Shown: positions 1 to 5,341, counted from the first letter of the stretch. The stretch is 6,645 nt of DNA from JBLKSS01 sp047607725 (GCF_047607725.1 NZ_JBLKSS010000313.1:1-6645); one strand, 5' to 3'. The notes: generated from the sequence alone by a model not told the origin. Made by a program: numbers and translations.

Positions 1-105
1 GAGCCGGAAGCGTATCTGCGCCATGTGCTGGCGATTATCGCGGATCATCCCATCAACAAAATCAAAGAGCTCCTGCCGTGGAACCTCACCATCCCTGCTG
101 AATAA
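1..105 (+). CDS. tnpC: IS66-family transposase TnpC, C-terminal 34 residues (partial)
   Basis: Frame 1 reads from the window start to TAA at 103-105. The 34 residues begin EPEAYLRHVLAIIADHPINK and continue through a KELLPWN motif. The Y-L-R-x-V-L, 'DHPINKI' and 'ELLPWN' pattern is the usual extreme C-terminus of IS66 transposases, the large DDE transposase of this three-gene family. The catalytic domain lies upstream of the window, so activity cannot be judged. The stop lies about 30 bp before the element's end, the normal arrangement. Confidence 0.85.
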   Translation, partial: EPEAYLRHVLAIIADHPINKIKELLPWNLTIPAE

Positions 106-113
106 CTGTCAAT

Positions 114-135
114 ACGGCGCTGGGCGTACGCTTAC
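114..135. repeat. IS66 right terminal inverted repeat
   Basis: This 22-bp end reads outward as ACGGCGCTGG...TACGCTTAC. It matches the reverse complement of 6375-6396 over all 22 bases, and similarity fades further inside (TAACTGTCAAT against GGAATTAACAG). The identical tips imply that the two flanking elements are the same or very close IS types. Confidence 0.9.
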
Positions 136-210
136 GGTAAAGGTGACCAGCTGATGCTGCGGCAGCGCCAAATTCGCCTCCAGCACCTGTTGTTTCAGAC
201 TGTTTAGCAT
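136..210 (-). pseudogene. L-ribulose-5-phosphate 4-epimerase (AraD/SgbE/UlaF family), 5' fragment cut by IS66
   Basis: Reading leftward from ATG at 210, 25 codons give MLNSLKQQVLEANLALPQHQ then LVTFT. This is the N-terminus of the class II aldolase-type epimerases AraD, SgbE and UlaF, which interconvert L-ribulose-5-phosphate and D-xylulose-5-phosphate. In intact members LVTFT or LVTLT runs straight into a conserved WGNVS motif that helps form the active site. Here it runs into the IS66 end at 135 and then a stop at 109-111, so everything after codon 25 of roughly 230 is lost from this side. The start is supported by AAGGAG six bases before the ATG. Upstream codons stay open to 294 but look unlike any protein. 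Which paralogue it was (arabinose, ascorbate or yia-type pathway) cannot be told from 25 residues. The rest of the gene should lie beyond the left end of the IS. Confidence 0.8.
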
Positions 211-218
211 GGCGTTCT

Positions 219-236
219 CCTTATCCCACGATAAGG
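219..236 (-). promoter_or_regulatory. Stem-loop over the ribosome-binding site of the epimerase fragment
   Basis: On the minus strand CCTTATC-GTGG-GATAAGG forms a perfect 7-bp stem with a 4-base loop. Its 3' arm contains most of the AAGGAG Shine-Dalgarno sequence of the gene starting at 210. In mRNA this would compete with ribosome binding. It may equally be an operator palindrome. The pairing is seen directly; any regulatory role is inference, and the gene it served is now broken. Confidence 0.4.
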
Positions 237-349
237 CTATTGTCCGGTCCGCTGCGCCAGGCCGGTATGGGTAAACCGGCTGAAGATCGGGCATGGATCT
301 GCTATCGGACCGTCAAGAAACGTATCAGCCTGGAATCAGGAGGGAAATT

Positions 350-386
350 TCGGATTATTTAACTCATAGGAAATGGGTAATATATT
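350..386 (+). promoter_or_regulatory. Candidate upstream osmB promoter with RcsB-like box
   Basis: TCGGATTATTTAAC (350-363) resembles the RcsAB/RcsB box read as TAGGAATATTCTTA (about 8 of 14, with the GGA-TATT core kept). A TATATT hexamer at 381-386 lies where a -10 would fall if the box covered the -35 region. E. coli osmB is known to have an RcsB-activated promoter upstream of its stationary-phase promoter, which motivates this reading. The match is partial and was found by eye. Confidence 0.3.
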
Positions 387-438
387 GAATAGTAATCTTT
401 TTTATTGAATCCTAGACAAGCTAAATGTTGCAGATAAG

Positions 439-448
439 TCTATAATTA
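439..448 (+). promoter_or_regulatory. Candidate sigma-S promoter -10 of osmB
   Basis: TCTATAATTA fits the extended -10 preferred by RpoS (KCTAYACTTA) at 9 of 10 positions, including the C just before TATAAT. The hexamer 17 bp upstream (AAGCTA) is a poor -35, which is also typical of sigma-S promoters. Transcription would start near 453, giving a leader of about 40 bases. Known osmotic and stationary-phase control of E. coli osmB supports the assignment. Confidence 0.55.
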
Positions 449-493
449 TTTCAAGGTAATTCAATATAACACCGTACTATGGAGAACGTGATG

Positions 494-703
494 ATGAGCT
501 CAACCTCTAAACGTATTGCCGCCGCGGTGCTGGCGGTAACCCTCGCTTTATCGCTGAGCGCGTGCTCGAATTGGTCGAAACGCGATCGCAACACCGCTAT
601 TGGCGCCGGCGCCATCGGCGGCTCGGTCCTGACCCACGGCAGCGGTTTGGGCACCATTGGCGCCGCCGCCGTCGGCGGGATTATCGGCCATCAGGTTGAT
701 TAA
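494..703 (+). CDS. osmB: Osmotically inducible lipoprotein OsmB
   Basis: OsmB is a small outer-membrane lipoprotein of unclear biochemical role, induced by osmotic stress and stationary phase. The 69-residue product has a short basic N-terminus (STSKR), a hydrophobic segment and the lipobox LSAC, so the mature protein should begin at Cys24 after lipidation. The mature part keeps CSNWSKRDRNTAIGAGA and then a Gly/Ala-rich glycine-zipper-like stretch ending GGIIGHQVD. Compared with E. coli OsmB (72 residues) it lacks two residues of the GAGAGA run and ends D instead of GK. I chose ATG 494 because MSSTSKR aligns without gaps to E. coli MFVTSKK. ATG 491 is equally plausible, lying six bases after GGAG (481-484), while the more upstream ATG at 479 overlaps that GGAG. 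The gene converges on yciH, as in E. coli, and is preceded by the two candidate promoters listed. Confidence 0.92.
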   Translation: MSSTSKRIAAAVLAVTLALSLSACSNWSKRDRNTAIGAGAIGGSVLTHGSGLGTIGAAAVGGIIGHQVD

Positions 704-714
704 TATCCGTTACC

Positions 715-734
715 CGATGAGCCTATCCTCATCG
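715..734. terminator. Stem-loop after osmB, possible weak terminator
   Basis: CGATGAG and CTCATCG form a perfect 7-bp stem around the loop CCTATC, 11 bases after the osmB stop. No T-tract follows on either strand, so it is not a textbook intrinsic terminator. It may end or protect the osmB transcript. Confidence 0.3.
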
Positions 735-763
735 CCACCTGCCGCGCTTGGGATAGCGTATCA

Positions 764-791
764 GGCGGGCGCACCCGGTTAGCCGCCCGCC
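764..791. terminator. GC-rich stem-loop at the osmB/yciH convergent junction
   Basis: GGCGGGCG (764-771) pairs perfectly with CGCCCGCC (784-791) around a 12-base loop that contains the yciH stop codon. It faces both converging transcripts. It lacks a T-tract on either side, so classical Rho-independent termination is doubtful. Confidence 0.3.
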
Positions 792-1102
792 AGCTTGACC
801 TTTAAACCCCGCGCCTCCAATAGCTGTTTTAACAGGTCGCGCTTATCGCCCTGGATTTCAATTACGCCCTCTTTCACCGCCCCGCCGGTACCACATTTCT
901 TTTTCAGCTCGCTGGCCAGCGTCTGCAGCGCTGCATCGTCCCAATCCAGGCCGGTAATTAGGCACACCCCTTTGCCTTTTCTGCCGCTGGTTTGACGCTG
1001 CAATCGCACGATGCCGTCCCCTGGCGGACGCGGCGCGGGCGTTGCGGCGGCTTTAATGCGCCCGCCGTCGGTGGAATACACGAGCCGGTTTTCATTCGCC
1101 AT
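779..1102 (-). CDS. yciH: SUI1/eIF1-family translation factor YciH
   Basis: YciH is the bacterial homologue of eukaryotic eIF1 (SUI1 domain). It is a small ribosome-binding protein thought to influence start-site fidelity and to act under stress. The 107-residue product has a variable N-terminus, then RLQRQTSGRKGKGVCLITGL (about 38-57), the conserved SUI1 core with KKKCGTGGAVK (about 72-82) and IEIQGDKRDLL, ending KVKLAGG as in E. coli (108 residues). I chose ATG 1102 because MANENRLVYST aligns with E. coli MSDSNSRLVYST and GGAG lies nine bases upstream. An in-frame ATG at 1117 with AGGA six bases upstream would add MSERP and cannot be excluded. The start overlaps the last 11 bases of pyrF, so translational coupling is likely. 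The gene is last in its transcription unit and converges on osmB. Confidence 0.93.
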   Translation of the reverse strand: MANENRLVYSTDGGRIKAAATPAPRPPGDGIVRLQRQTSGRKGKGVCLITGLDWDDAALQTLASELKKKCGTGGAVKEGVIEIQGDKRDLLKQLLEARGLKVKLAGG

Positions 1103-1862
1103 GGGCCGCTCCGACATGTAATTCCTGCAGGATAGCCACCAGGGCGGCAGAGGGATCGGCCGCCTGGGTAATCGGGCGCCCGATCACCATATAATCCACC
1201 CCCGCCTGCAGCGGCGTCATCTCCCTGCGCTGATCCCCCGCGTCGCTACCGGCAGGCCGTATCCCCGGCGTCACCAGTTGGAAAGCCGCGCCGCGGTCGG
1301 TTTTCAGCCGCGACGCTTCCCAGGCGGAACAGATCACGCCGTCCAGGCCGCACGCTTTGGCCAGAATAGCCAGCCGCAAGGCGTGATCGGACGCGCTGCC
1401 TGCAATGCCTATCCCTCTCAAATCTTCATCATTCATACTGGTAAGCACCGTGACGGCGATAAGCGTGGGCGCGTCAGCCCCAAACGGCACCAGCGCCTCC
1501 CGCGCCGCCGCCATCATACGTTCGCCGCCGCTGGCGTGTACGTTGACCATCCATACCCCCAGCGCCGCCGCCGCGCTGACCGCTTTGGCCACCGTATTGG
1601 GAATATCGTGGAATTTCAGGTCCAGGAAAACGTCGAACCAGCGCTGTTGCAGGTCGCGCACCAGCGCCGGTCCCGCCTGGGTAAACATTTCTTTGCCGAT
1701 TTTCAGCCGGCATTGCTGCGGCGCCACTTTGTCGGCAAACGCCAGCGCCTGGCGGGCATAGGCATAATCCAACGCCACAATCACCGGCGAACCCGCCCGC
1801 TGCGGAGCAATAGAGGAAGAGGAAGAGGAAGAGGAAGAGGAAGATAACATCGTGCGCGTCAT
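1092..1862 (-). CDS. pyrF: Orotidine 5'-phosphate decarboxylase PyrF, with serine-tract insertion and a 3-residue deletion
   Basis: PyrF is the cytoplasmic enzyme that decarboxylates OMP to UMP, the last step of de novo pyrimidine synthesis. The 256-residue product is a full TIM barrel: ALDY (Asp32), KIGKEMF (Lys54), the catalytic FLDLKFHDIPNT with Asp81, Lys83 and Asp86, then NVHASGG, VTPGIRP and the phosphate-binding VIGRP with Arg229. E. coli PyrF is 245 residues. Two differences stand out. Ser7-Ser17 form an 11-serine run where E. coli has four, encoded by the hexamer repeat at 1812-1844. Between MTPLQ and AGVDYM three residues found in E. coli (about ALS) are missing, in the helix before the phosphate-binding strand. 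All catalytic residues remain, so I call it a probable working gene, but the deletion could weaken it. Start ATG 1862 aligns with E. coli MTLTASSSS, yet no clear Shine-Dalgarno precedes it. It overlaps yciH by 11 bp. Confidence 0.93.
   Translation of the reverse strand: MTRTMLSSSSSSSSSSSIAPQRAGSPVIVALDYAYARQALAFADKVAPQQCRLKIGKEMFTQAGPALVRDLQQRWFDVFLDLKFHDIPNTVAKAVSAAAALGVWMVNVHASGGERMMAAAREALVPFGADAPTLIAVTVLTSMNDEDLRGIGIAGSASDHALRLAILAKACGLDGVICSAWEASRLKTDRGAAFQLVTPGIRPAGSDAGDQRREMTPLQAGVDYMVIGRPITQAADPSAALVAILQELHVGAAHGE
1812..1844. repeat. Hexanucleotide microsatellite (GAGGAA)5.5 in the pyrF N-terminus
   Basis: The plus strand holds five perfect copies of GAGGAA (1813-1842) plus partial copies on both sides, 33 bp in all. 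On the coding strand each unit is two serine codons (TCC TCT), giving 11 serines. Because the unit is six bases, gain or loss of whole units changes the tail length without shifting the frame. The stretch lies in the non-catalytic N-terminal tail. Confidence 0.95.
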
Positions 1863-1914
1863 GAAACATTTCTGGTTGGCGGCCCCTAGGTCGCAGGCCC
1901 GTTAGCATCCTGTC

Positions 1915-1969
1915 ATTTTACCCGCCGGCGCCGCAAAAGCCCAGCCGGGAGCGGCGATAGGCTCTCCCG
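1915..1969 (-). promoter_or_regulatory. lapB-pyrF gap: weak hairpin and possible pyrF -10
   Basis: The 139-bp gap between lapB and pyrF contains, on the minus strand, CGGGAG (1969-1964) able to pair with CTCCCG (1951-1946) across a 12-base loop, followed about ten bases later by TTTT. Further on is TAAAAT (1920-1915), five of six bases of a -10, with no good -35. The gap size allows pyrF-yciH to have its own promoter, as reported for E. coli. The signals themselves are weak. Confidence 0.2.
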
Positions 1970-2001
1970 CCGCCGGTTGTGGCAGGCGCGCCGTTAGGAG
2001 A

Positions 2002-3171
2002 TTACTGGCCGTCCAGACCGCGTATCGGCTTGACCGACGCCCAGGATTTACACGACGGGCAATGCCAGTACAGGCTGTGAGAGGTGAACCCGCATTTTTG
2101 GCAGCGGTAACGGGGTTTGGTGTGGATCTGTTCGCCGACCATATCCCGCAGCGTCTGCAAACTTTCCTTGGCGCGACCGTCTTCCGCCTCGCTGAGGTGG
2201 AAATTCATCAAGCGGTGAAACATGCGCATCGTCGGATGCTGGCGCAATTGCTGATTGATGTAGCCCTGCGCCGCTTCCGGGCCCTGTTCACGTTCAATAA
2301 TATCGGTCAACAGCAGCTCCGCCGACGAGCCGGTATCTTCTTCTACGCAGCGTTTGAGAAAATCCGCCCAGGCGCCCGGCTGCCCCAGCGCCTGATAACA
2401 GTCCTGCAGCATCGGCAGCGTTTCGCTGACCATTTCCCGATCCTGATCCAACACCCGCGTCAATTCGCCGACCGCGCCGGCGTAATCTTGCTGCGCCATA
2501 TAAATTCTGGCGCGCATGATAGACACCCGCGCGCTATTTTTATCCGCCGACGCCCCTTTTTTCAATAACGCGACGGCGCGATCCATATCGTCACTGCCCA
2601 TAGCCTGGAGCGCCAGCTCGCAGTAAAAATGGGCGATCTCTTCCCGGCGCTGCTCTTTACCGAGCTTCACCAACTTTTCCGCGACGTCTATCGCCTTCGA
2701 CCATTCGCTGGTCGCCTGATGGATTTGCAATAGCAGGCTCAAGGCGCCAAGCCGGAAGTCGTCTTCGTTCACCAACTGGCTGAACATGTCTTCAGCACGA
2801 TCGTAAAAGCCGGCCGCCATATAGTCATGGCCAAGCTGCTGTATCGCCAACAGCCGCTGCTCAAAGGTTAACGAGGTGCTCTCCATCAGCGCTTGGTGGA
2901 TGCGGATGGCGCGATCGACTTCGCCGCGGGAACGGAACAGGTTCCCCAGCGTCAGATGCGCCTCGACGGCGTTGCTGTCCTCTTTTAACATATCAAGGAA
3001 CAGGTCTACCGCCTTATCCTGCTGATTGGATAGCAGGAAATTCACCCCTGCCACATACTCTCTGGAAAGACGGTTCGCTTCCTGCTGTTTATCCTGCTGC
3101 GCGCTCCTGCGCCCCATGTACCAGCCATAGGCGGCGGCCACGGGCAGCAACAGAAACAGCAGTTCTAACAT
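2002..3171 (-). CDS. lapB: Lipopolysaccharide assembly protein B, LapB (YciM)
   Basis: LapB is an inner-membrane protein with a cytoplasmic TPR domain that brings LpxC to the FtsH protease and so limits lipid A synthesis. It also helps organise LPS assembly. The 389 residues match E. coli in length: an N-terminal membrane anchor (MLELLFLLLPVAAAYGWYMG, 1-20), a run of TPR repeats (about 35-340, for example AVDLFLDMLKED and VEAHLTLGNLFRSRGEVDRA), and a C-terminal rubredoxin-type metal site, CQKCGF...HCPSCKSW, with Cys357, Cys360, Cys371 and Cys374. The end IKPIRGLDG is nearly conserved (VKPIRGLDGQ). AAGGAATAACGCATT precedes the ATG, placing the ribosome-binding site at the end of lapA, six bases upstream. 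The pair is probably cotranscribed. Nothing suggests damage. Confidence 0.97.
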   Translation of the reverse strand: MLELLFLLLPVAAAYGWYMGRRSAQQDKQQEANRLSREYVAGVNFLLSNQQDKAVDLFLDMLKEDSNAVEAHLTLGNLFRSRGEVDRAIRIHQALMESTSLTFEQRLLAIQQLGHDYMAAGFYDRAEDMFSQLVNEDDFRLGALSLLLQIHQATSEWSKAIDVAEKLVKLGKEQRREEIAHFYCELALQAMGSDDMDRAVALLKKGASADKNSARVSIMRARIYMAQQDYAGAVGELTRVLDQDREMVSETLPMLQDCYQALGQPGAWADFLKRCVEEDTGSSAELLLTDIIEREQGPEAAQGYINQQLRQHPTMRMFHRLMNFHLSEAEDGRAKESLQTLRDMVGEQIHTKPRYRCQKCGFTSHSLYWHCPSCKSWASVKPIRGLDGQ

Positions 3172-3177
3172 AATGCG

Positions 3178-3483
3178 TTATTCCTTAGGCGCAACGGCTG
3201 GGGTGCTGGTGGGGACGGAGGGAACCGTTTCCACCGGCGCAAGCTGCTGTTCGAGCCGTTTCACTTTGCGCTCGGCCCGCATTAGCGCTACACGCGTGCG
3301 CAACCAAAACAGGCCGCAAATGACCCCGCCGGCGGCAAACAGTGAAGTGAGCAAGGTTGACACCCGAAATTGACTCTGAGCCAGCAGATAGTTGAAGGTC
3401 ACCACCTGATCGTTGTGCGCGCCAAAGGTAACGGAGATGATAAAAATCACCAGCACCAACAAAATTATCAGAACATATTTCAC
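3178..3483 (-). CDS. lapA: Lipopolysaccharide assembly protein A, LapA (YciS)
   Basis: LapA is a small inner-membrane protein that works with LapB in regulating LPS synthesis; E. coli lapAB includes heat-shock control. The 101 residues show two membrane segments (about 3-21 and 41-62) around a short periplasmic loop with the family motif FGAHNDQVVTFNYLLAQSQF. A basic, heptad-like cytoplasmic stretch follows (RTRVALMRAERKVKRLEQQL, about 62-81), then a Pro/Thr/Ser-rich tail ending APKE. The ATG at 3483 has CAGGA five to nine bases upstream and the hydrophobic segment starts at once, so the start is secure. The stop lies six bases before lapB. Confidence 0.95.
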   Translation of the reverse strand: MKYVLIILLVLVIFIISVTFGAHNDQVVTFNYLLAQSQFRVSTLLTSLFAAGGVICGLFWLRTRVALMRAERKVKRLEQQLAPVETVPSVPTSTPAVAPKE

Positions 3484-3637
3484 ATGATTTCCTGCAAGCC
3501 GTGTTAGTCGTATGTTCAGACGCTTAGCCCATCTGACACGGTTAAATTACCATTTCCCCGATAATGAAGGAAATTTTACCCTACGCTCGGGGACGTTCCC
3601 TCCCGGCGGCGGCAATAAATGCACACGCTGAATAACT

Positions 3638-3666
3638 ACTATAGGGCCGGCGCAGGGAAAACCCAA
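3638..3666 (-). promoter_or_regulatory. Candidate promoter for lapA-lapB
   Basis: On the minus strand TTGGGT (3666-3661), 17 bp and TATAGT (3643-3638) make a plausible sigma-70 promoter (-10 five of six, -35 three of six). Transcription would start about 150 bases before lapA. The overlapping GCCCTATA vaguely resembles the sigma-32 -10 (CCCCAT), of interest because E. coli lapAB has a heat-shock promoter, but the matching CTTGAA -35 is absent. Confidence 0.35.
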
Positions 3667-3695
3667 CCGCTGGCGGTGCTTTTCTCTTTGCCGGC
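3646..3695. other. Long imperfect stem-loop between pgpB and lapA
   Basis: Three nested, nearly symmetric helices can form: GCCGGC (3646-3651) with GCCGGC (3690-3695), GGGAAAA (3655-3661) with TTTTCTC (3680-3686, one G-T pair), and ACCG (3666-3669) with CGGT (3674-3677). That is 17 base pairs over 50 bases. It starts 28 bases past the pgpB stop. It could end the pgpB transcript or act as a barrier in the lapAB leader. It overlaps the candidate lapA promoter. The rest of the 240-bp gap shows no coding potential. Confidence 0.45.
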
Positions 3696-3723
3696 TAAGC
3701 GCAATCACCCGCCTGCGGTTTCA

Positions 3724-4479
3724 TCAACTGCGCGAACGAATATCCGGCGCTTCTTCCGGTATCGGGGTCAGCGCGCCGATTGAGCGCTGCACCAGCCAAC
3801 ACGCCAGGGTAATGACCAGCCAACCGACGGCGATGCCCATCACCACATCCCGCGGCCAGTGCATGCCGAGCGCCATTCTGCTGACCATCACGCCGCTGGC
3901 CCACACCATCAGCACCGCCGTGGAAACCCTATGCCGGCGCGGCCATAGCAAGCCTACGGCCAGCAGCGCCCAGCTGGCGGCGAAAACCGTATGGCCCGAG
4001 GGAAATGAAAAGCTGGTTTCAACGCGCCAATGGCGTTGTAGCCACGGCGGAATCAGTTGCTGTTGTTGCAGCTCCCGCGCCAACGCCACAGCGCGCGCCT
4101 TGCGCGGCATAGCGTAAAACGCCCGATCGTCGAGCACATAATGCTTATCCAGCCAGACCACGTAAGGCCTGGGCTCCTGCACCCGCTCTTTGATAAACGA
4201 CTTCATCCCCTGACCGATAAGCAGCGTAGCGGACAAGATCACCGCCAGCCACAGCGCCGGCTTGAGACGATAGCGCAGGCACCAGAGAAACCAGCCTATC
4301 AGCAGCACGCTGGTCAGGGTGCCCCAGGGCGAGGTGACGGTTTGCGTCAGCCAATACCACCCTTTCAGCCAGCGGTAATCACTTTCCGGCCGCCATTGCC
4401 AGCCGCCCACCCAGAGTAGCAGCGGTAAGATCATCATCAGCAGCGCGCCCGCGCCGGTACGTTTTGCAATTTCAACCAT
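3724..4479 (-). CDS. pgpB: Phosphatidylglycerophosphatase B / undecaprenyl pyrophosphatase PgpB
   Basis: PgpB is a PAP2-superfamily inner-membrane phosphatase. It removes phosphate from phosphatidylglycerophosphate and undecaprenyl pyrophosphate, serving phospholipid synthesis and recycling of the cell-wall lipid carrier. The 251 residues carry all three catalytic motifs: K97...R104P (KERVQEPRP), PSGH at 160-163 with His163, and SR201...H207...D211 (SRMALGMHWPRD), at the same numbers as in E. coli PgpB (254 residues). Several hydrophobic segments flank them (about 10-26, 52-68, 73-91, 163-180, 186-203, 212-229). I chose ATG 4479 because MVEIAKRTGAGALL matches the E. coli start MRSIARRTAVGAAL and AAGGGA lies six bases upstream. 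The frame stays open 42 codons further, to 4605, without family similarity. It is divergent from ribA and upstream of lapA. Confidence 0.95.
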   Translation of the reverse strand: MVEIAKRTGAGALLMMILPLLLWVGGWQWRPESDYRWLKGWYWLTQTVTSPWGTLTSVLLIGWFLWCLRYRLKPALWLAVILSATLLIGQGMKSFIKERVQEPRPYVVWLDKHYVLDDRAFYAMPRKARAVALARELQQQQLIPPWLQRHWRVETSFSFPSGHTVFAASWALLAVGLLWPRRHRVSTAVLMVWASGVMVSRMALGMHWPRDVVMGIAVGWLVITLACWLVQRSIGALTPIPEEAPDIRSRS

Positions 4480-4627
4480 TGAATTTCCCTTTTGCCGTTC
4501 GCCGCCCGGGTGCGCGACGGCCGCAGGCAAGCTTAACAGAAAGCGCCCCAAACAACGGCTAATGGCGTACCGGTTGCGCAATTTATCGCCAATTAACCGC
4601 AACAAATCCCGTCATAGGGTAAATTTA

Positions 4628-4636
4628 TGGCAAAAT
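4628..4636 (+). promoter_or_regulatory. Possible extended -10 in the divergent pgpB/ribA gap
   Basis: The 262-bp gap (4480-4741) separates divergent pgpB and ribA and should hold both promoters. TGG-CAAAAT (4628-4636) could be an extended -10 for ribA, matching four of six bases, with no recognisable -35. The ribA leader also contains CCTACT (4667-4672) and AGTAGG (4704-4709), which can pair. I see no convincing pgpB promoter and no FMN riboswitch signature. Confidence 0.2.
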
Positions 4637-4741
4637 AGCCCCCAGAGGATGATTCCGAACGACACCCCTACTTAGCGAAGGCTGGTCAAACACCGCAGCA
4701 AGCAGTAGGATGCGCGTCATCATTGGGTTTTGGAGAGCAAC

Positions 4742-5341
4742 ATGCAGCTTAAACGTGTGGCAGAGGCCAAACTGCCGACACCCTGGGGAGATTTCCTGAT
4801 GGTCGGCTTCGAGGAAATCGCCACCGGGCACGACCATCTGGCGCTGGTGTATGGCGATATTACCGGTCCGGCGCTGGTGTTATCGCGGGTCCATTCCGAA
4901 TGCCTTACCGGTGATGCCCTGTTCAGCCTGCGCTGCGATTGCGGCTTCCAGCTGGAGGCGGCGCTGAGCCATATCGCCGAGGAAGGGCGCGGCATTTTGC
5001 TCTACCACCGCCAGGAAGGCCGCAATATCGGCCTACTAAACAAAATTCGCGCCTATGCCCTGCAGGATCTGGGCGCCGATACGGTCGAAGCCAACCACCA
5101 GCTCGGCTTTGCCGCCGACGAGCGGGATTTCACCCTGTGCGCCGACATGTTTAAATTATTGGGCGTGGAAAGAGTGCGTTTGTTGACCAACAACCCCAAA
5201 AAGGTAGAGATTCTGACCGAGGCGGGCATTAATATCAGCGAACGCGTGCCGCTTATCGTTGGCCGCAACCCGAAAAATGCCCGCTATCTGGATACCAAGG
5301 CCGCCAAAATGGGCCATTTGCTCAACGGCCCCGCCGAATAG
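4742..5341 (+). CDS. ribA: GTP cyclohydrolase II RibA
   Basis: RibA opens the ring of GTP to give 2,5-diamino-6-ribosylamino-4(3H)-pyrimidinone 5'-phosphate, formate and pyrophosphate, the first committed step of riboflavin synthesis, in the cytoplasm. The 199-residue product has the zinc site Cys54, Cys65 and Cys67 (HSECLTGD...SLRCDCGFQ), the GTP-binding RQEGRNIGL stretch (90-98), Tyr105, and Asp126 and Arg128 of the DERDF motif, all at E. coli positions. It then keeps LLTNNPKKVEILTEAGI and ends GHLLNGPAE, three residues longer than E. coli (196). ATG 4742 matches E. coli MQLKRVAEAKLPTPWGDFLM exactly and has GGAG six bases upstream. An earlier in-frame ATG at 4730 lies before that GGAG and is rejected. 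Unlike E. coli, no acnA follows; a GNAT gene faces it instead. Confidence 0.97.
   Translation: MQLKRVAEAKLPTPWGDFLMVGFEEIATGHDHLALVYGDITGPALVLSRVHSECLTGDALFSLRCDCGFQLEAALSHIAEEGRGILLYHRQEGRNIGLLNKIRAYALQDLGADTVEANHQLGFAADERDFTLCADMFKLLGVERVRLLTNNPKKVEILTEAGINISERVPLIVGRNPKNARYLDTKAAKMGHLLNGPAE

Larger units (their letters stand above)
1..135 (+). mobile_element. IS66-family element, 3' (right) end only
   Basis: This is the right-hand end of an IS66-family insertion sequence that began before the window. It holds the last codons of the large transposase TnpC, about 8 non-coding bases, and a terminal inverted repeat finishing in ...GTACGCTTAC at 135. The outermost 22 bases (114-135) are an exact reverse complement of the left end of a second copy at 6375-6396, which sets the boundary. 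Elements of this family typically end in GTAA/TTAC and duplicate 8 bp of target, so the flanking octamer GGTAAAGG (136-143) should recur beyond the far end of this copy, outside the window. The element sits inside an epimerase gene (136-210). Confidence 0.9.

Noticed and set aside
267..362. 31-codon plus-strand ORF upstream of osmB
   Set aside because: No ribosome-binding site, no recognisable similarity, and it overlaps the probable promoter region.
1278..1847. Long plus-strand frame ending in an Arg-Gly repeat
   Set aside because: It is antisense to pyrF. The Arg-Gly run is just the other reading of the serine-coding hexamer repeat, and it has no family features.
1474..1908. Minus-strand frame with a Phe-Leu repeat resembling a membrane segment
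   Set aside because: It is an out-of-frame reading of pyrF; the hydrophobic run comes from the TTCCTC microsatellite.
2062..2568. 168-codon plus-strand frame
   Set aside because: It lies wholly antisense to lapB, whose full-length protein matches its family end to end.
4480..4605. N-terminal extension of PgpB by 42 residues
   Set aside because: The extension has no family similarity and the ATG at 4479 has both a Shine-Dalgarno and alignment support.
4480..4741. FMN riboswitch upstream of ribA
   Set aside because: None of the conserved RFN helices or loop sequences are visible, and in enterobacteria this riboswitch is known upstream of ribB.
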